Below, in pieces: positions 1-6,885 of a stretch of 49,337 bases of DNA. The DNA comes from Anaerolineae bacterium (GTDB lineage Bacteria > Chloroflexota > Anaerolineae > Anaerolineales > Villigracilaceae). Each line of letters begins with the position of its first letter. The first letter of the stretch is position 1. The notes beneath the pieces are model-generated. The model saw only the letters and a list, made by a program, of their open reading frames with translations, did no database searches and was not told the origin of the DNA. The position numbers and the translations under genes are program-made. The stretch lies in contig JABGOQ010000027.1 of assembly GCA_018645405.1 (NCBI GenBank), forward strand, positions 1 through 49,337. Direction: 5' to 3'.

Positions 1-57
1 ACTGTACTACAGGAAACCCTATTCATTCACGCTTTTTTTGGCGAAGGTATTGATTGA
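1..57 (+). CDS. C-terminal fragment of an unknown gene
   Basis: Reading from base 1 gives 18 sense codons ending in ILE-ASP and a TGA at 55-57, and a hairpin follows at 75-100, as expected for the end of a gene. The fragment is too short to assign to a family, and the reading frame rests only on its being open up to a stop just before the hairpin. Confidence 0.35.
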   Translation, partial: TVLQETLFIHAFFGEGID

Positions 58-74
58 GAGATAGACTAAAAGAA

Positions 75-100
75 AACGGGACTTCGCACGAAGTCCCGTT
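75..100. terminator. Palindrome, likely terminator, copy 1 of a repeat
   Basis: A perfect 12-bp stem (AACGGGACTTCG, 75-86, against 89-100) closes on a 2-base gap. The same AACGGGACTT stem returns at 988-1014 on the far side of the SDR gene. It lies just after the stop at 57, so it probably ends upstream transcription, although the downstream T-tract is poor. Confidence 0.5.
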
Positions 101-206
101 CTACTTTAAACTTGTCCCGTTCACTCTGCTCGCTATGCTAAAAATAGATGTAGTAAAATTTAGCTTTCACCACTCGACCATAATCCCAAATATGAGGTAA
201 TTTTTA

Positions 207-959
207 ATGAAAAAAACAATTTTAGTGTCTGGCGCAGGAACAGGGATAGGACAATCCACGGCCAAGGTATTAGCAGATAAAGGCTATAAATTAGTCTTGC
301 TGGGTAGAAATAAAGAGAATTTGGAAAAAACACGTTCTTCATTGGTTGAGCCTTCAGACCACACAATCATTGCAGCGGATATTCGAGATGCTCAGGCTCT
401 AAAAAAGGGCTTAGATGAAGTAAAACCCCTTTTACATGGGGTGATTGCCAACGCAGGTCTGGGTGGTGAAAATCAATACAGCGAAAATGATCGTTGGCAT
501 AAGATCATAGAAACAAACTTGACTGGAACCTATCAGCTAGTTGAGGAGGCTTTGCCTTATTTTGCTGCCAAAGAAGATGGTTTTCGGCATGTCGTGCTCG
601 TTTCTTCCATCTTGGCACGTTTGGGCGTTCCGAGATATACAGCATATTGTGCTTCAAAGGCAGGGCTATTGGGATTGATGCGCTCTTGGGCTGTTGAGTT
701 GGCGGCGCAAAATATTTTGGTTAATGCCATTGCCCCGGGCTGGGTAAATACCAGCATGGCAAGAGAAGGGTTGGCTGCCATGGCAGAGCATGGTCAGAGA
801 GAATATGATGATGTTCTGCAGGAGCAAATGTCGCATGTGCTGCTTGGTAAAATGAGTGAACCCGAAGAAATTGGCGAACTGATTGCCTATTTGCTCTTAC
901 AGACATCGATCACAGGGCAAACGCTCGATATCAATAATGGCGCGGTTATGCCAGCATAG
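207..959 (+). CDS. Short-chain dehydrogenase/reductase (SDR)
   Basis: This 250-residue protein has the length and motifs of a classical NAD(P)-dependent SDR oxidoreductase: a glycine-rich nucleotide-binding loop GAGTGIG at 9-15, the NAG motif near 82-84, the catalytic Ser around 133-134 and the YxxxK pair Tyr147/Lys151. The C-terminal TGQTLDINNG is typical of FabG-like members. The substrate cannot be read from the sequence. A GAGGT ribosome-binding site sits 9 bases before the ATG. The gene stands alone, bounded by two near-identical palindromes and convergent with the HD-GYP sensor gene downstream. Confidence 0.9.
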   Translation: MKKTILVSGAGTGIGQSTAKVLADKGYKLVLLGRNKENLEKTRSSLVEPSDHTIIAADIRDAQALKKGLDEVKPLLHGVIANAGLGGENQYSENDRWHKIIETNLTGTYQLVEEALPYFAAKEDGFRHVVLVSSILARLGVPRYTAYCASKAGLLGLMRSWAVELAAQNILVNAIAPGWVNTSMAREGLAAMAEHGQREYDDVLQEQMSHVLLGKMSEPEEIGELIAYLLLQTSITGQTLDINNGAVMPA

Positions 960-987
960 CTGAGTAAGGAATGTACTGAGAAAATGA

Positions 988-1014
988 AACGGGACTTTGT
1001 TACGAAGTCCCGTT
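988..1014. terminator. Palindrome between convergent genes, copy 2 of the repeat
   Basis: A 10-bp stem AACGGGACTT (988-997) pairs with AAGTCCCGTT (1005-1014) around a 7-base loop. It lies between the stop of the SDR gene and the stop of the convergent HD-GYP gene, so it probably terminates both. Its stem is identical to the one at 75-100. Confidence 0.55.
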
Positions 1015-1044
1015 CAACGTTAATCTACTAATTTTCTCACTTTT

Positions 1045-4023
1045 TTATTCTGATTGAATCTGTTCCATAAAAGCGTCCACGACTTGGGGGTCAAAGTGTT
1101 TGCCGGATTCTGCCTGAATATGCGCCAATGTTTTTTCCCGTGACCAAGCCTTTCGGTAGGGTCGATCCGAGCGAAGCGCATCCCAGACATCTACAATGGC
1201 GAAGATACGTGCAGCGATGGGGATGCGCTCTCCCTTTAATCCGTGCGGATAACCTGTGCCTTCCCATTTTTCATGATGTAAATAAGGAATATCTAGAGCC
1301 GGTTGTAAATATTCTATCTTTGATAACCACTCGTGGGCATAAACAGGATGTCGTCGCATGATTTCCCATTCTTTAGGGGTGAGTTTGCCAGGTTTCCGTA
1401 AAATGGCATCAGGCACGCCCATTTTGCCAATATCGTGTAGAAGTGCGCCTCTGCGAATATGCAATAAATCATCTTCGTTAATATTCAACCGCTTTGCGAG
1501 ATTCATGGCAATCTTTACCACCCGACGGCTATGCCCTTCAGTCTCTATATCCCTCGCTTCCAGCACCCGTGACCAACCCTCGATGGTTGCATCATAGGCT
1601 TGCATCAAGCCCAGATTAGAGCGTTCCAAATTCTCAAAGAGTGTGATGCTGTCTATGGCAATGGCTGCTTGCCCTGCCATCACTTGCAGATAATCTTCCC
1701 ATTCCTTTTCCAAACCGAAGGCGGAGCGATGGAAAACCTCCAGTACACCAACCAACTCACCTTTTGCAACCAAGGGAGTGCCATAATATGCTTGGAAATT
1801 TTCTTTTTCAAACTCAGGGGATCCAGCAAAAACGGTTTCAGCCTGTGCTAGATCGGGAATGATGATAGGGTGTCTCTCTAGGGCAACTTTTCCAGAAAGC
1901 CCCTGGCCTAATCGCAAGTTCGTATGTTGAAGAGCTGTAGTGCGAAAACCTTGTCCCTGAGAAAAGCTAAAGCTCAGAGAATCTTTTTCATAAAGCAACA
2001 CACATGCTGCATCTATTTCTAATTGTTCTCGCAAGTGACCTAGCAATACCTTTAGGGTGACTTTCAGGTCAAAACTGCTGGAGATAGACTGGTCAATTTT
2101 ACGAAGCGCATCCAATCGTTGGATATATTGCTGGACTGCCTGCTCAGCCTGAACTTGCTCGGTGACATCAAGGTGGATGCCGCTCATTCGCATCGCCTCA
2201 CCATCTTCATCCCATTCAGTTACTTGACCTCGCGCGTGAACCCAAACCCAAGCACCGTTTTTATGAGCCTGCCGAAATACTACATCATAGTCATCTAGCT
2301 CTCTTCTGAAATGTTTTTCTAACAAGGCCTTTGCATTAGAAAGATCATCAGGGTGAGAGTTTTCACTCCAGGTTTCGACGTTGATTGGCTTTAACTCATC
2401 AAGCGTGCGTCCCATAATCTCCGCCCAACGTTCATTGATTACCAGCTCACCCGTTTGAATATTCCAATCCCAGGTGCCTGCATTTGTACCCTGAAGAATA
2501 TTCGCTTGCCTCTGCCTTTGCGCTGCCAGCACCTCCGCTGCCTGTATTCGTTCAGTGATATCGTGAATGATGAGTGAAAAAACATCTTGTTTATTTAGAC
2601 GTAATTTTGTTTGATAAACCTCGACATCTCGAATTTCTCCATTGGCAAGCTTATGTTTGAAAACAAAGTAGTTTTGTTTTCTTGTTTGGGCATCTGCCAT
2701 TTTTATTCTAATTTCTTCAGGAGATAGAGTATTTAGCTTGTTAACATTCATTCCCGTCAGTTTGTTTTTTGTGTAACCATAAAAAGTAGTTGCTGCTTCA
2801 TTAGCGAAAATTATTTCGCCGTTAGCAGGATTGATAAAAAGAATATTTGCATCGTTATTTTCAAAGAAAATGCGATATTTTTCTTCGCTCTCCTGCAATT
2901 CTTCTTGCATTCGGTATTCCTCGGTCACATCTCTAAATACAAGTATCACACCTGTTGTCTTGCCACCTGTATCTCTGATCGGGGCGCCGGAATCGGCAAT
3001 CTGGTATTCACTGCCATCTTTGGCAATTAACATGGTGTGATTCGCTAATCCTACCACTTTTCCCGTTTGCAATACTTTTTCTGCAGGATTTTCTGCTTTC
3101 TCCAAAGTATGGGCATTTGCGATATTGAATACTTTGGCAAGCGGTTTTCCTTCAGCTTCTCCAGTTGCCCAGCCCGTAAGATTTTCGGCAATGGGATTCA
3201 TACGGGTGATATTGCCCACATCATCTGTGGCGATCACGGCATCGCCGATAGAATTGAGCGTAATCCGTAAATTCTCCTGCCCCAAATGGGCTTCATATAG
3301 ATTTTTCGTCAACTGTCGCTGAAAACGATGGAATGAAAAAAACACGGCTCCCAATGCGGCAATGCTCAGCAGTACGATGAAATTCATTATTCGCTCGAAG
3401 CGTAGCAGTTCTTCTCCCATTGCGCGTTGTAGTTCGGATTCGACCTGATCCGTTTGCTCTAATAAATCGTTAAAAATGCGATCAAATTGTTGGTCAATCG
3501 GAGATCCGATCCCAGCAGAGTCCATTGCTAAAAAGCGTTCTTCAGCAATCATCCGAAAAGAAGTCAGTTTTTCTTGGGCTTCAAAAATCTCATTTCGTAG
3601 AGCTAGGTCATCAAGTGGAATAAAAACTCCCTCACTATTCTCCCCACCTTCCAGCATAGCTGTTGCATACCACGTAGCCTGATCCAAATGTTTCCAGACC
3701 GTTGTAATCTCTTCTTGTGTATCTCCGCTGATAACTTCTTCAAACCAAAGGTGGGCAATTGATGTTTCATATTTGATTTCCATTGCCGCGTCTACAAGTG
3801 GTGCATAAGTGCGAACCATGCGCTCACTGCTTTGTTTGGAATAGAGTAATAAAATCAGAATTAATGCACCCATCAAAAGTGCCGCGATATAATAATGCAA
3901 TCCATTCTGATGGCTAAATAGTTCTTTTTCGGTCTTTTTACTTAGGCATCTATATATTTGACAGACCCAATTAAATACCGCCCCTATTTGCCCACCTTTG
4001 AAATTCGACCATACTATACACAC
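1045..4023 (-). CDS. PAS/GAF sensor HD-GYP phosphodiesterase, 5' end displaced by a transposon
   Basis: A membrane sensor expected to hydrolyse cyclic di-GMP. The order is an N-terminal transmembrane helix, an external segment, a second helix (about 3340-3400), three PAS domains (about 2150-3290), a GAF domain (about 1620-2060) and a C-terminal HD-GYP domain. The HD-GYP domain keeps LLHDIGK and HHEKWEGTGYP, so the catalytic part is intact. The open frame runs up to a GTG at 4023, but everything upstream of 3944 is transposon sequence. Removing 3945-6663 joins the frame to an ATG at 6667, restoring the start MISKKTEKEL with an AAGGGA ribosome-binding site and a good promoter. The native gene was therefore 1045-3944 plus 6664-6667. 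The GTG at 4023 has no convincing ribosome-binding site, so the gene is probably off or poorly expressed. Confidence 0.85.
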   Translation of the reverse strand: MCIVWSNFKGGQIGAVFNWVCQIYRCLSKKTEKELFSHQNGLHYYIAALLMGALILILLLYSKQSSERMVRTYAPLVDAAMEIKYETSIAHLWFEEVISGDTQEEITTVWKHLDQATWYATAMLEGGENSEGVFIPLDDLALRNEIFEAQEKLTSFRMIAEERFLAMDSAGIGSPIDQQFDRIFNDLLEQTDQVESELQRAMGEELLRFERIMNFIVLLSIAALGAVFFSFHRFQRQLTKNLYEAHLGQENLRITLNSIGDAVIATDDVGNITRMNPIAENLTGWATGEAEGKPLAKVFNIANAHTLEKAENPAEKVLQTGKVVGLANHTMLIAKDGSEYQIADSGAPIRDTGGKTTGVILVFRDVTEEYRMQEELQESEEKYRIFFENNDANILFINPANGEIIFANEAATTFYGYTKNKLTGMNVNKLNTLSPEEIRIKMADAQTRKQNYFVFKHKLANGEIRDVEVYQTKLRLNKQDVFSLIIHDITERIQAAEVLAAQRQRQANILQGTNAGTWDWNIQTGELVINERWAEIMGRTLDELKPINVETWSENSHPDDLSNAKALLEKHFRRELDDYDVVFRQAHKNGAWVWVHARGQVTEWDEDGEAMRMSGIHLDVTEQVQAEQAVQQYIQRLDALRKIDQSISSSFDLKVTLKVLLGHLREQLEIDAACVLLYEKDSLSFSFSQGQGFRTTALQHTNLRLGQGLSGKVALERHPIIIPDLAQAETVFAGSPEFEKENFQAYYGTPLVAKGELVGVLEVFHRSAFGLEKEWEDYLQVMAGQAAIAIDSITLFENLERSNLGLMQAYDATIEGWSRVLEARDIETEGHSRRVVKIAMNLAKRLNINEDDLLHIRRGALLHDIGKMGVPDAILRKPGKLTPKEWEIMRRHPVYAHEWLSKIEYLQPALDIPYLHHEKWEGTGYPHGLKGERIPIAARIFAIVDVWDALRSDRPYRKAWSREKTLAHIQAESGKHFDPQVVDAFMEQIQSE
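3937..3944. repeat. Target-site duplication, left copy
   Basis: TTTACTTA directly abuts the left terminal repeat and is repeated exactly at 6656-6663. An 8-bp duplication is the usual size for the IS1595 family. Confidence 0.95.
3945..3969 (+). repeat. Left terminal inverted repeat of the transposon
   Basis: It starts GGCATCTATATATTTGACAG and ends ACCCA. It matches the complement of 6631-6655 at 22 of 25 positions; the differences are at positions 5, 6 and 13. Confidence 0.95.
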
Positions 4024-4435
4024 CGACTAGAGTATTCCCTACCTGTTCTCTAATCCAATTTTCAGCACCTTCTTTGTATCCCCCACCATCTAAAAGAAGC
4101 ACTGTGTTATATGGATATTTTGTTTGAATGTTTAGGACTAGAAAAGGATATTTTTCGTCTACAGATCCCTTAGATTGTTGCCATTTAGATTCAATAATCA
4201 AGCATTCAGGATGCTTGTCAGGATGATACAAAACAAAATCGCAATAGGTAGCAGTATCGTAAATGCTACGGCTTATATAAACCTGCTTAGAATAAATTGG
4301 TTGCTCTAAATAAAGTGCTGGTTTGAATTTTTTCTTGTCAATAAATGTATACCCAGCACTAACTAGATGGTTTTCGATAAAGTCTTCTAAACTCTTCCCT
4401 GTTTCATTTGCTACCGTGCCGCCTTGTTTAGCCAT
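3971..4435 (-). CDS. PD-(D/E)XK nuclease, probable restriction endonuclease
   Basis: A 154-residue protein with the spacing of a PD-(D/E)XK nuclease: Asp66 in CDFVLYHPDK, then Glu82-Ser-Lys84 in a hydrophobic strand (LIIESKW), with a possible helper Glu in the N-terminal helix. The core metal-binding residues of many type II restriction enzymes are therefore present. Its place directly after a DNA adenine methylase, with an 8-base overlap, supports a role as the cutting half of a restriction-modification system. The recognition site cannot be read; a Dam-like partner makes GATC a reasonable first guess only. It is the last gene of the transposon and its TAA almost touches the left terminal repeat. 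A DNA-repair or transposition-linked nuclease role is the main alternative. Confidence 0.75.
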   Translation of the reverse strand: MAKQGGTVANETGKSLEDFIENHLVSAGYTFIDKKKFKPALYLEQPIYSKQVYISRSIYDTATYCDFVLYHPDKHPECLIIESKWQQSKGSVDEKYPFLVLNIQTKYPYNTVLLLDGGGYKEGAENWIREQVGNTLVGVYSMVEFQRWANRGGI

Positions 4436-5354
4436 AAGTTGTTATTAGAACCTCTTCTACATTATTTCTCCCGCTTGCTTTGCAGTTTACAGGACGGGGA
4501 GCATGAACGATTCTAACACTAAAGGGAGAGCCTTTGTATAAATCTCTTATGAATTCCGTATTCGAGTTTGAGAGCATGACAAGCACGCCCTTTTTATGGA
4601 GGGATAACGCAAAATCGCGCAACTCTATTTGGTTTTGCTCGGTAAAATCAAACTTTGTGTAGCTTGTGAAGCTGGTACTATTTAGCGGATGATATGGAGG
4701 GTCAAAATATACAAAATCTCCGCTCTTAGGCTGTATTTTTGTGTATTTTTGATAGGTGATTTCAGCCTTTTGTAAGACTTGATTGCATAGCGGTATGTTT
4801 TTCTCTTGGACTATGTTTGGGTTTTTGTATTTTCCAACAGGAACATTGAACTCGCCACTTTTATTAACTCTATATAGACCATTGAAGCAAGTTTTATTCA
4901 TGTATAAAAAGCGTGCTGCAACCTCTATAGTATCTTCTAAATCGTGTTTCTTGCGTACTCGATAATAATAGTCAGGATTATGTTTTTCCTTGTGTTTCCT
5001 TAAAATCTCAATTAATGCGAGAGGGTCTTTTTTGATAACAGCATAAGCAAAAATAAGGTCAATATTTATATCTGATAGGTACGCCTTTTTTAGTTGGCTC
5101 TGTAGATGGAAGAACAAAGCCCCACCGCCTACGAAAGGCTCGTAGTAGTCCCCGAATTCACTAGGCAGATTGTCAACCAATTCATTGATTATGCTACGTT
5201 TTCCACCCGCCCACTTAACAAAAGGGGTTGCTGTACCCTCTATCGGTGTTTCTTCTAAGTCGCGTATATCTGCACCTGCAAAGCGTTCTAATGCTTCGTT
5301 AAAATCCATATCCAGCCCGAAAGCTGGATCGCGTCCTTGTTTTCCGTTAGCCAT
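4428..5354 (-). CDS. Dam-family (D12 class) DNA N6-adenine methyltransferase
   Basis: A 308-residue enzyme that should transfer methyl from S-adenosylmethionine to adenine N6 in DNA. The SAM-binding motif FVKWAGGK is at 45-52, FVGGGALFF near 74-82 and the catalytic DPPY at 218-221, followed by HPLNSTSFTSYT, which closely recalls Dam-type enzymes. The region between about 110 and 190 should hold target recognition. About 44 residues precede motif I (DFNEALERFAGADIRDL), longer than in most Dam proteins. The start ATG overlaps the TAA of the ParB-like gene (TAATG), so translation is probably coupled. As cargo it would protect the host from the downstream nuclease. Confidence 0.9.
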   Translation of the reverse strand: MANGKQGRDPAFGLDMDFNEALERFAGADIRDLEETPIEGTATPFVKWAGGKRSIINELVDNLPSEFGDYYEPFVGGGALFFHLQSQLKKAYLSDINIDLIFAYAVIKKDPLALIEILRKHKEKHNPDYYYRVRKKHDLEDTIEVAARFLYMNKTCFNGLYRVNKSGEFNVPVGKYKNPNIVQEKNIPLCNQVLQKAEITYQKYTKIQPKSGDFVYFDPPYHPLNSTSFTSYTKFDFTEQNQIELRDFALSLHKKGVLVMLSNSNTEFIRDLYKGSPFSVRIVHAPRPVNCKASGRNNVEEVLITTYG

Positions 5355-5668
5355 TAGTTTATCCTGTCGTCTTCAATAATAACGTCAATAAAATCTAACC
5401 CAAGCCGCTTTGCAACTTCTAGGCGATGCTGTCCATCCAAGAGAAAGTAATTTCTATTCAGAAGAATGGGATGCCACACACTTAACTCGAAGTTTTCAAC
5501 GATATAGTTAACTTCGTCTTTACTTACATCATTCTGAAAGGCGAACAAACTCTTGTCTATTTGTATTTTAGAGATAGGGATTTTATCAACAGGTGTCCAT
5601 CTACCGTTGTAAGCAGGGCGTGTGTATAAGTCCTTACTGTGTTGAGGAGATTGAATGTAGTTTTTCAT
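5354..5668 (-). CDS. ParB/sulfiredoxin-fold protein
   Basis: A 104-residue protein with the core of the ParB N-terminal (sulfiredoxin-like) fold: IPISKIQID near 30-38, HPILLNRNYFLLDGQHRLEVAKRLG at about 66-90 (conserved DGQHR at 78-82) and a short acidic end. In ParB this fold binds CTP; small stand-alone members occur next to DNA methylases and in phage DNA, mostly without a known function. There is no helix-turn-helix DNA-binding domain, so it is not a partition protein. Its ATG overlaps the transposase stop (ATGA) and its stop overlaps the methylase start, which places it inside one translationally coupled unit. It could regulate the restriction-modification genes or assist transposition; neither is shown. 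Confidence 0.8.
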   Translation of the reverse strand: MKNYIQSPQHSKDLYTRPAYNGRWTPVDKIPISKIQIDKSLFAFQNDVSKDEVNYIVENFELSVWHPILLNRNYFLLDGQHRLEVAKRLGLDFIDVIIEDDRIN

Positions 5669-6588
5669 GCAATCAACTCACTGTATTGTAATCTACCTTG
5701 ACAATTTTCTAAGAAAAGGTTGAAGCGTACTGATTCTTCTAGGTCGCGTGTGTTGTGGCGAAATGCAAATTCAGCGAGATAATTATTGAGGTGTTTTTCG
5801 CTAACGAAATGATAAATACCAACGATGCCACGTTTCAAAATGCTCCAGAAATTTTCAATCCCGTTTGTGTGACAAAAACCTTTTACATATTCGCCCTTAC
5901 CATGCTTTACATAATCGTGAGTATAAGCAAATCCAAGCCCACGATAGGCGCGGTATTCATCTGTCATTAAGTTTGAGCCGATTACAACGTTCTCGACAAT
6001 GAAATTCTTTACTGTTTTGCCTTTGGTATCGGCAACTACTTGCGCTTTGACGTTCCCGCCTCGTTCCTTTACGCCGATTACAGCAGTCTTTGTTTTTGTT
6101 GAGCGACCCTGATTGTTTTTAGTGCGCTTATCGGCGTGTTTGTTCTTCTCTTTTCCACCAATATATGTTTCATCTGCTTCAACTGTATTGCTAAGTGAGC
6201 GATTGAAGGATTTTGTCTGGCTAACGTGGCGCAATCTGTGAAGCATGTACCAAGCAGTCTTTTGAGTTACGTTTATGTCTTTTGCTAATTGAACGGAGGA
6301 GATGCCTTTCTTGTGGGATGTAATCAAATAAATGGCTAAAAACCATTTTTGCAATGGCAATGGGCTATCTTCAAAAATAGACCCCACTTTGGCAGTGAAT
6401 TTTTTACGACAAGATGCACACTTGAAAGTCTTACCATCTTTGAATTCGTAAATCTTTTCACTGAAACCACAGTGAGGGCAGTAGATACCATCTTTCCAGC
6501 GCAATTCTTTTAGTTGAGCTAAACAGGCTTGCTCATTGGGGAATTTGTTGATTAGGTCTATAATTGAATTGAACTGTGTTTTCGCCAT
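5665..6588 (-). CDS. IS1595-family DDE transposase
   Basis: A full-length 307-residue transposase. It has an N-terminal zinc ribbon (Cys37, Cys40, Cys57, Cys60), then a helix-turn-helix-like segment (about 95-120), and the ISXO2-type catalytic domain with Asp139 (VEADETYIGG), Asp210 (MTDEYRAY) and the HTNGIENFW...KRG block (Asn242, Glu245, Lys252). It should cut and rejoin the element at its terminal repeats and leave 8-bp duplications, as seen here. A GGAG ribosome-binding site lies just before the ATG. Its stop overlaps the start of the ParB-like gene by ATGA, so the cargo is read through directly from the transposase. No damage is visible, so the element may be active. Confidence 0.95.
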   Translation of the reverse strand: MAKTQFNSIIDLINKFPNEQACLAQLKELRWKDGIYCPHCGFSEKIYEFKDGKTFKCASCRKKFTAKVGSIFEDSPLPLQKWFLAIYLITSHKKGISSVQLAKDINVTQKTAWYMLHRLRHVSQTKSFNRSLSNTVEADETYIGGKEKNKHADKRTKNNQGRSTKTKTAVIGVKERGGNVKAQVVADTKGKTVKNFIVENVVIGSNLMTDEYRAYRGLGFAYTHDYVKHGKGEYVKGFCHTNGIENFWSILKRGIVGIYHFVSEKHLNNYLAEFAFRHNTRDLEESVRFNLFLENCQGRLQYSELIA

Positions 6589-6613
6589 GACATCTCCATT
6601 TATTTATAAGTGT

Positions 6614-6642
6614 ATTTTATCTTATAAATCTGGGTCTGTCAA
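6614..6642 (-). promoter_or_regulatory. Promoter of the transposon operon, -35 box inside the terminal repeat
   Basis: On the minus strand TTGACA (complement of 6637-6642) is followed after exactly 17 bases by TAAAAT (complement of 6614-6619). The -35 box is part of the terminal inverted repeat, so the transposase would bind over its own promoter. The start codon lies about 26 bases past the -10 box. Confidence 0.75.
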
Positions 6643-6655
6643 GTATATAAGTGCC
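6631..6655 (-). repeat. Right terminal inverted repeat of the transposon
   Basis: Read on the minus strand it begins GGCACTTATATACTTGACAG and ends ACCCA, matching the left end at 22 of 25 positions. It also contains the -35 box of the element's promoter. Confidence 0.95.
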
Positions 6656-6663
6656 TTTACTTA
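6656..6663. repeat. Target-site duplication, right copy
   Basis: TTTACTTA, identical to 3937-3944 and directly adjoining the right terminal repeat. Confidence 0.95.
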
Positions 6664-6681
6664 TCATCTTACCAATCCCTT
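6664..6681 (-). other. Stranded start codon and ribosome-binding site of the interrupted HD-GYP gene
   Basis: The minus strand carries AAGGGA (complement of 6676-6681), 8 bases, then ATG (complement of 6665-6667) and one further base before the target duplication. In the pre-insertion sequence this reads straight into the HD-GYP frame as MISKKTEKEL. In the present sequence the same ATG opens a 16-codon chimeric peptide that enters the transposon and stops at 6617. Confidence 0.85.
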
Positions 6682-6767
6682 GTTTTTGAGCGGGTATCAC
6701 TTCAGTGGAGTATTTTATTTGCAAATTTCATCTAGAGAGAAGCAAATATCTACTATTATCTCATATC

Positions 6768-6796
6768 ATTATATAAGTTTACCTAACTTTAAGCAA
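6768..6796 (-). promoter_or_regulatory. Promoter of the interrupted HD-GYP gene, now driving into the transposon
   Basis: TTGCTT (complement of 6791-6796), a 17-base spacer and a perfect TATAAT (complement of 6768-6773). It points at the stranded ribosome-binding site and ATG, and now also into the transposase operon. Confidence 0.7.
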
Positions 6797-6820
6797 AAGG
6801 ATATAAAGAAAATCTTTCCA

Positions 6821-6866
6821 AAAAAAGAAACCCCACGAGCGTTTCAAACGCTCGTGGGGTTTTGTG
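6821..6866. terminator. Strong bidirectional terminator
   Basis: A perfect 14-bp stem (CCCCACGAGCGTTT, 6831-6844, against 6846-6859) is flanked by an A-rich tract on the left and a T-rich tract on the right. On the minus strand the tract becomes T-rich after the stem, so it ends the RlmD-like gene. Confidence 0.85.
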
Positions 6867-6885
6867 TTTTTGCAAAAGCTGATAA

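Larger units (their letters stand above)
3945..6655 (-). mobile_element. IS1595-family transposon carrying a restriction-modification operon
   Basis: The element is 2,711 bp long. It is bounded by 25-bp inverted repeats (3945-3969 and 6631-6655, 22 of 25 positions identical, both reading GGCA...TTGACAGACCCA inward) and by a perfect 8-bp direct duplication TTTACTTA. Inside, all on the minus strand, are transposase, ParB-like protein, Dam-like methylase and PD-(D/E)XK nuclease, each overlapping the next by 1 to 8 bases. The nuclease stop codon lies one base from the left repeat, so almost no DNA is unused. The inside is visibly more AT-rich than the flanks. Perfect duplications and an intact transposase point to a recent insertion. 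Passenger genes are known in the IS1595 family; the naming here rests on the transposase motifs. Confidence 0.95.

Noticed and set aside
3945..4023. Extra N-terminal residues (MCIVWSNFKGG...) of the HD-GYP protein
   Set aside because: They are encoded by the end of the transposon and by the nuclease gene in another frame. The GTG start has no clear ribosome-binding site, and the original start is at 6667.
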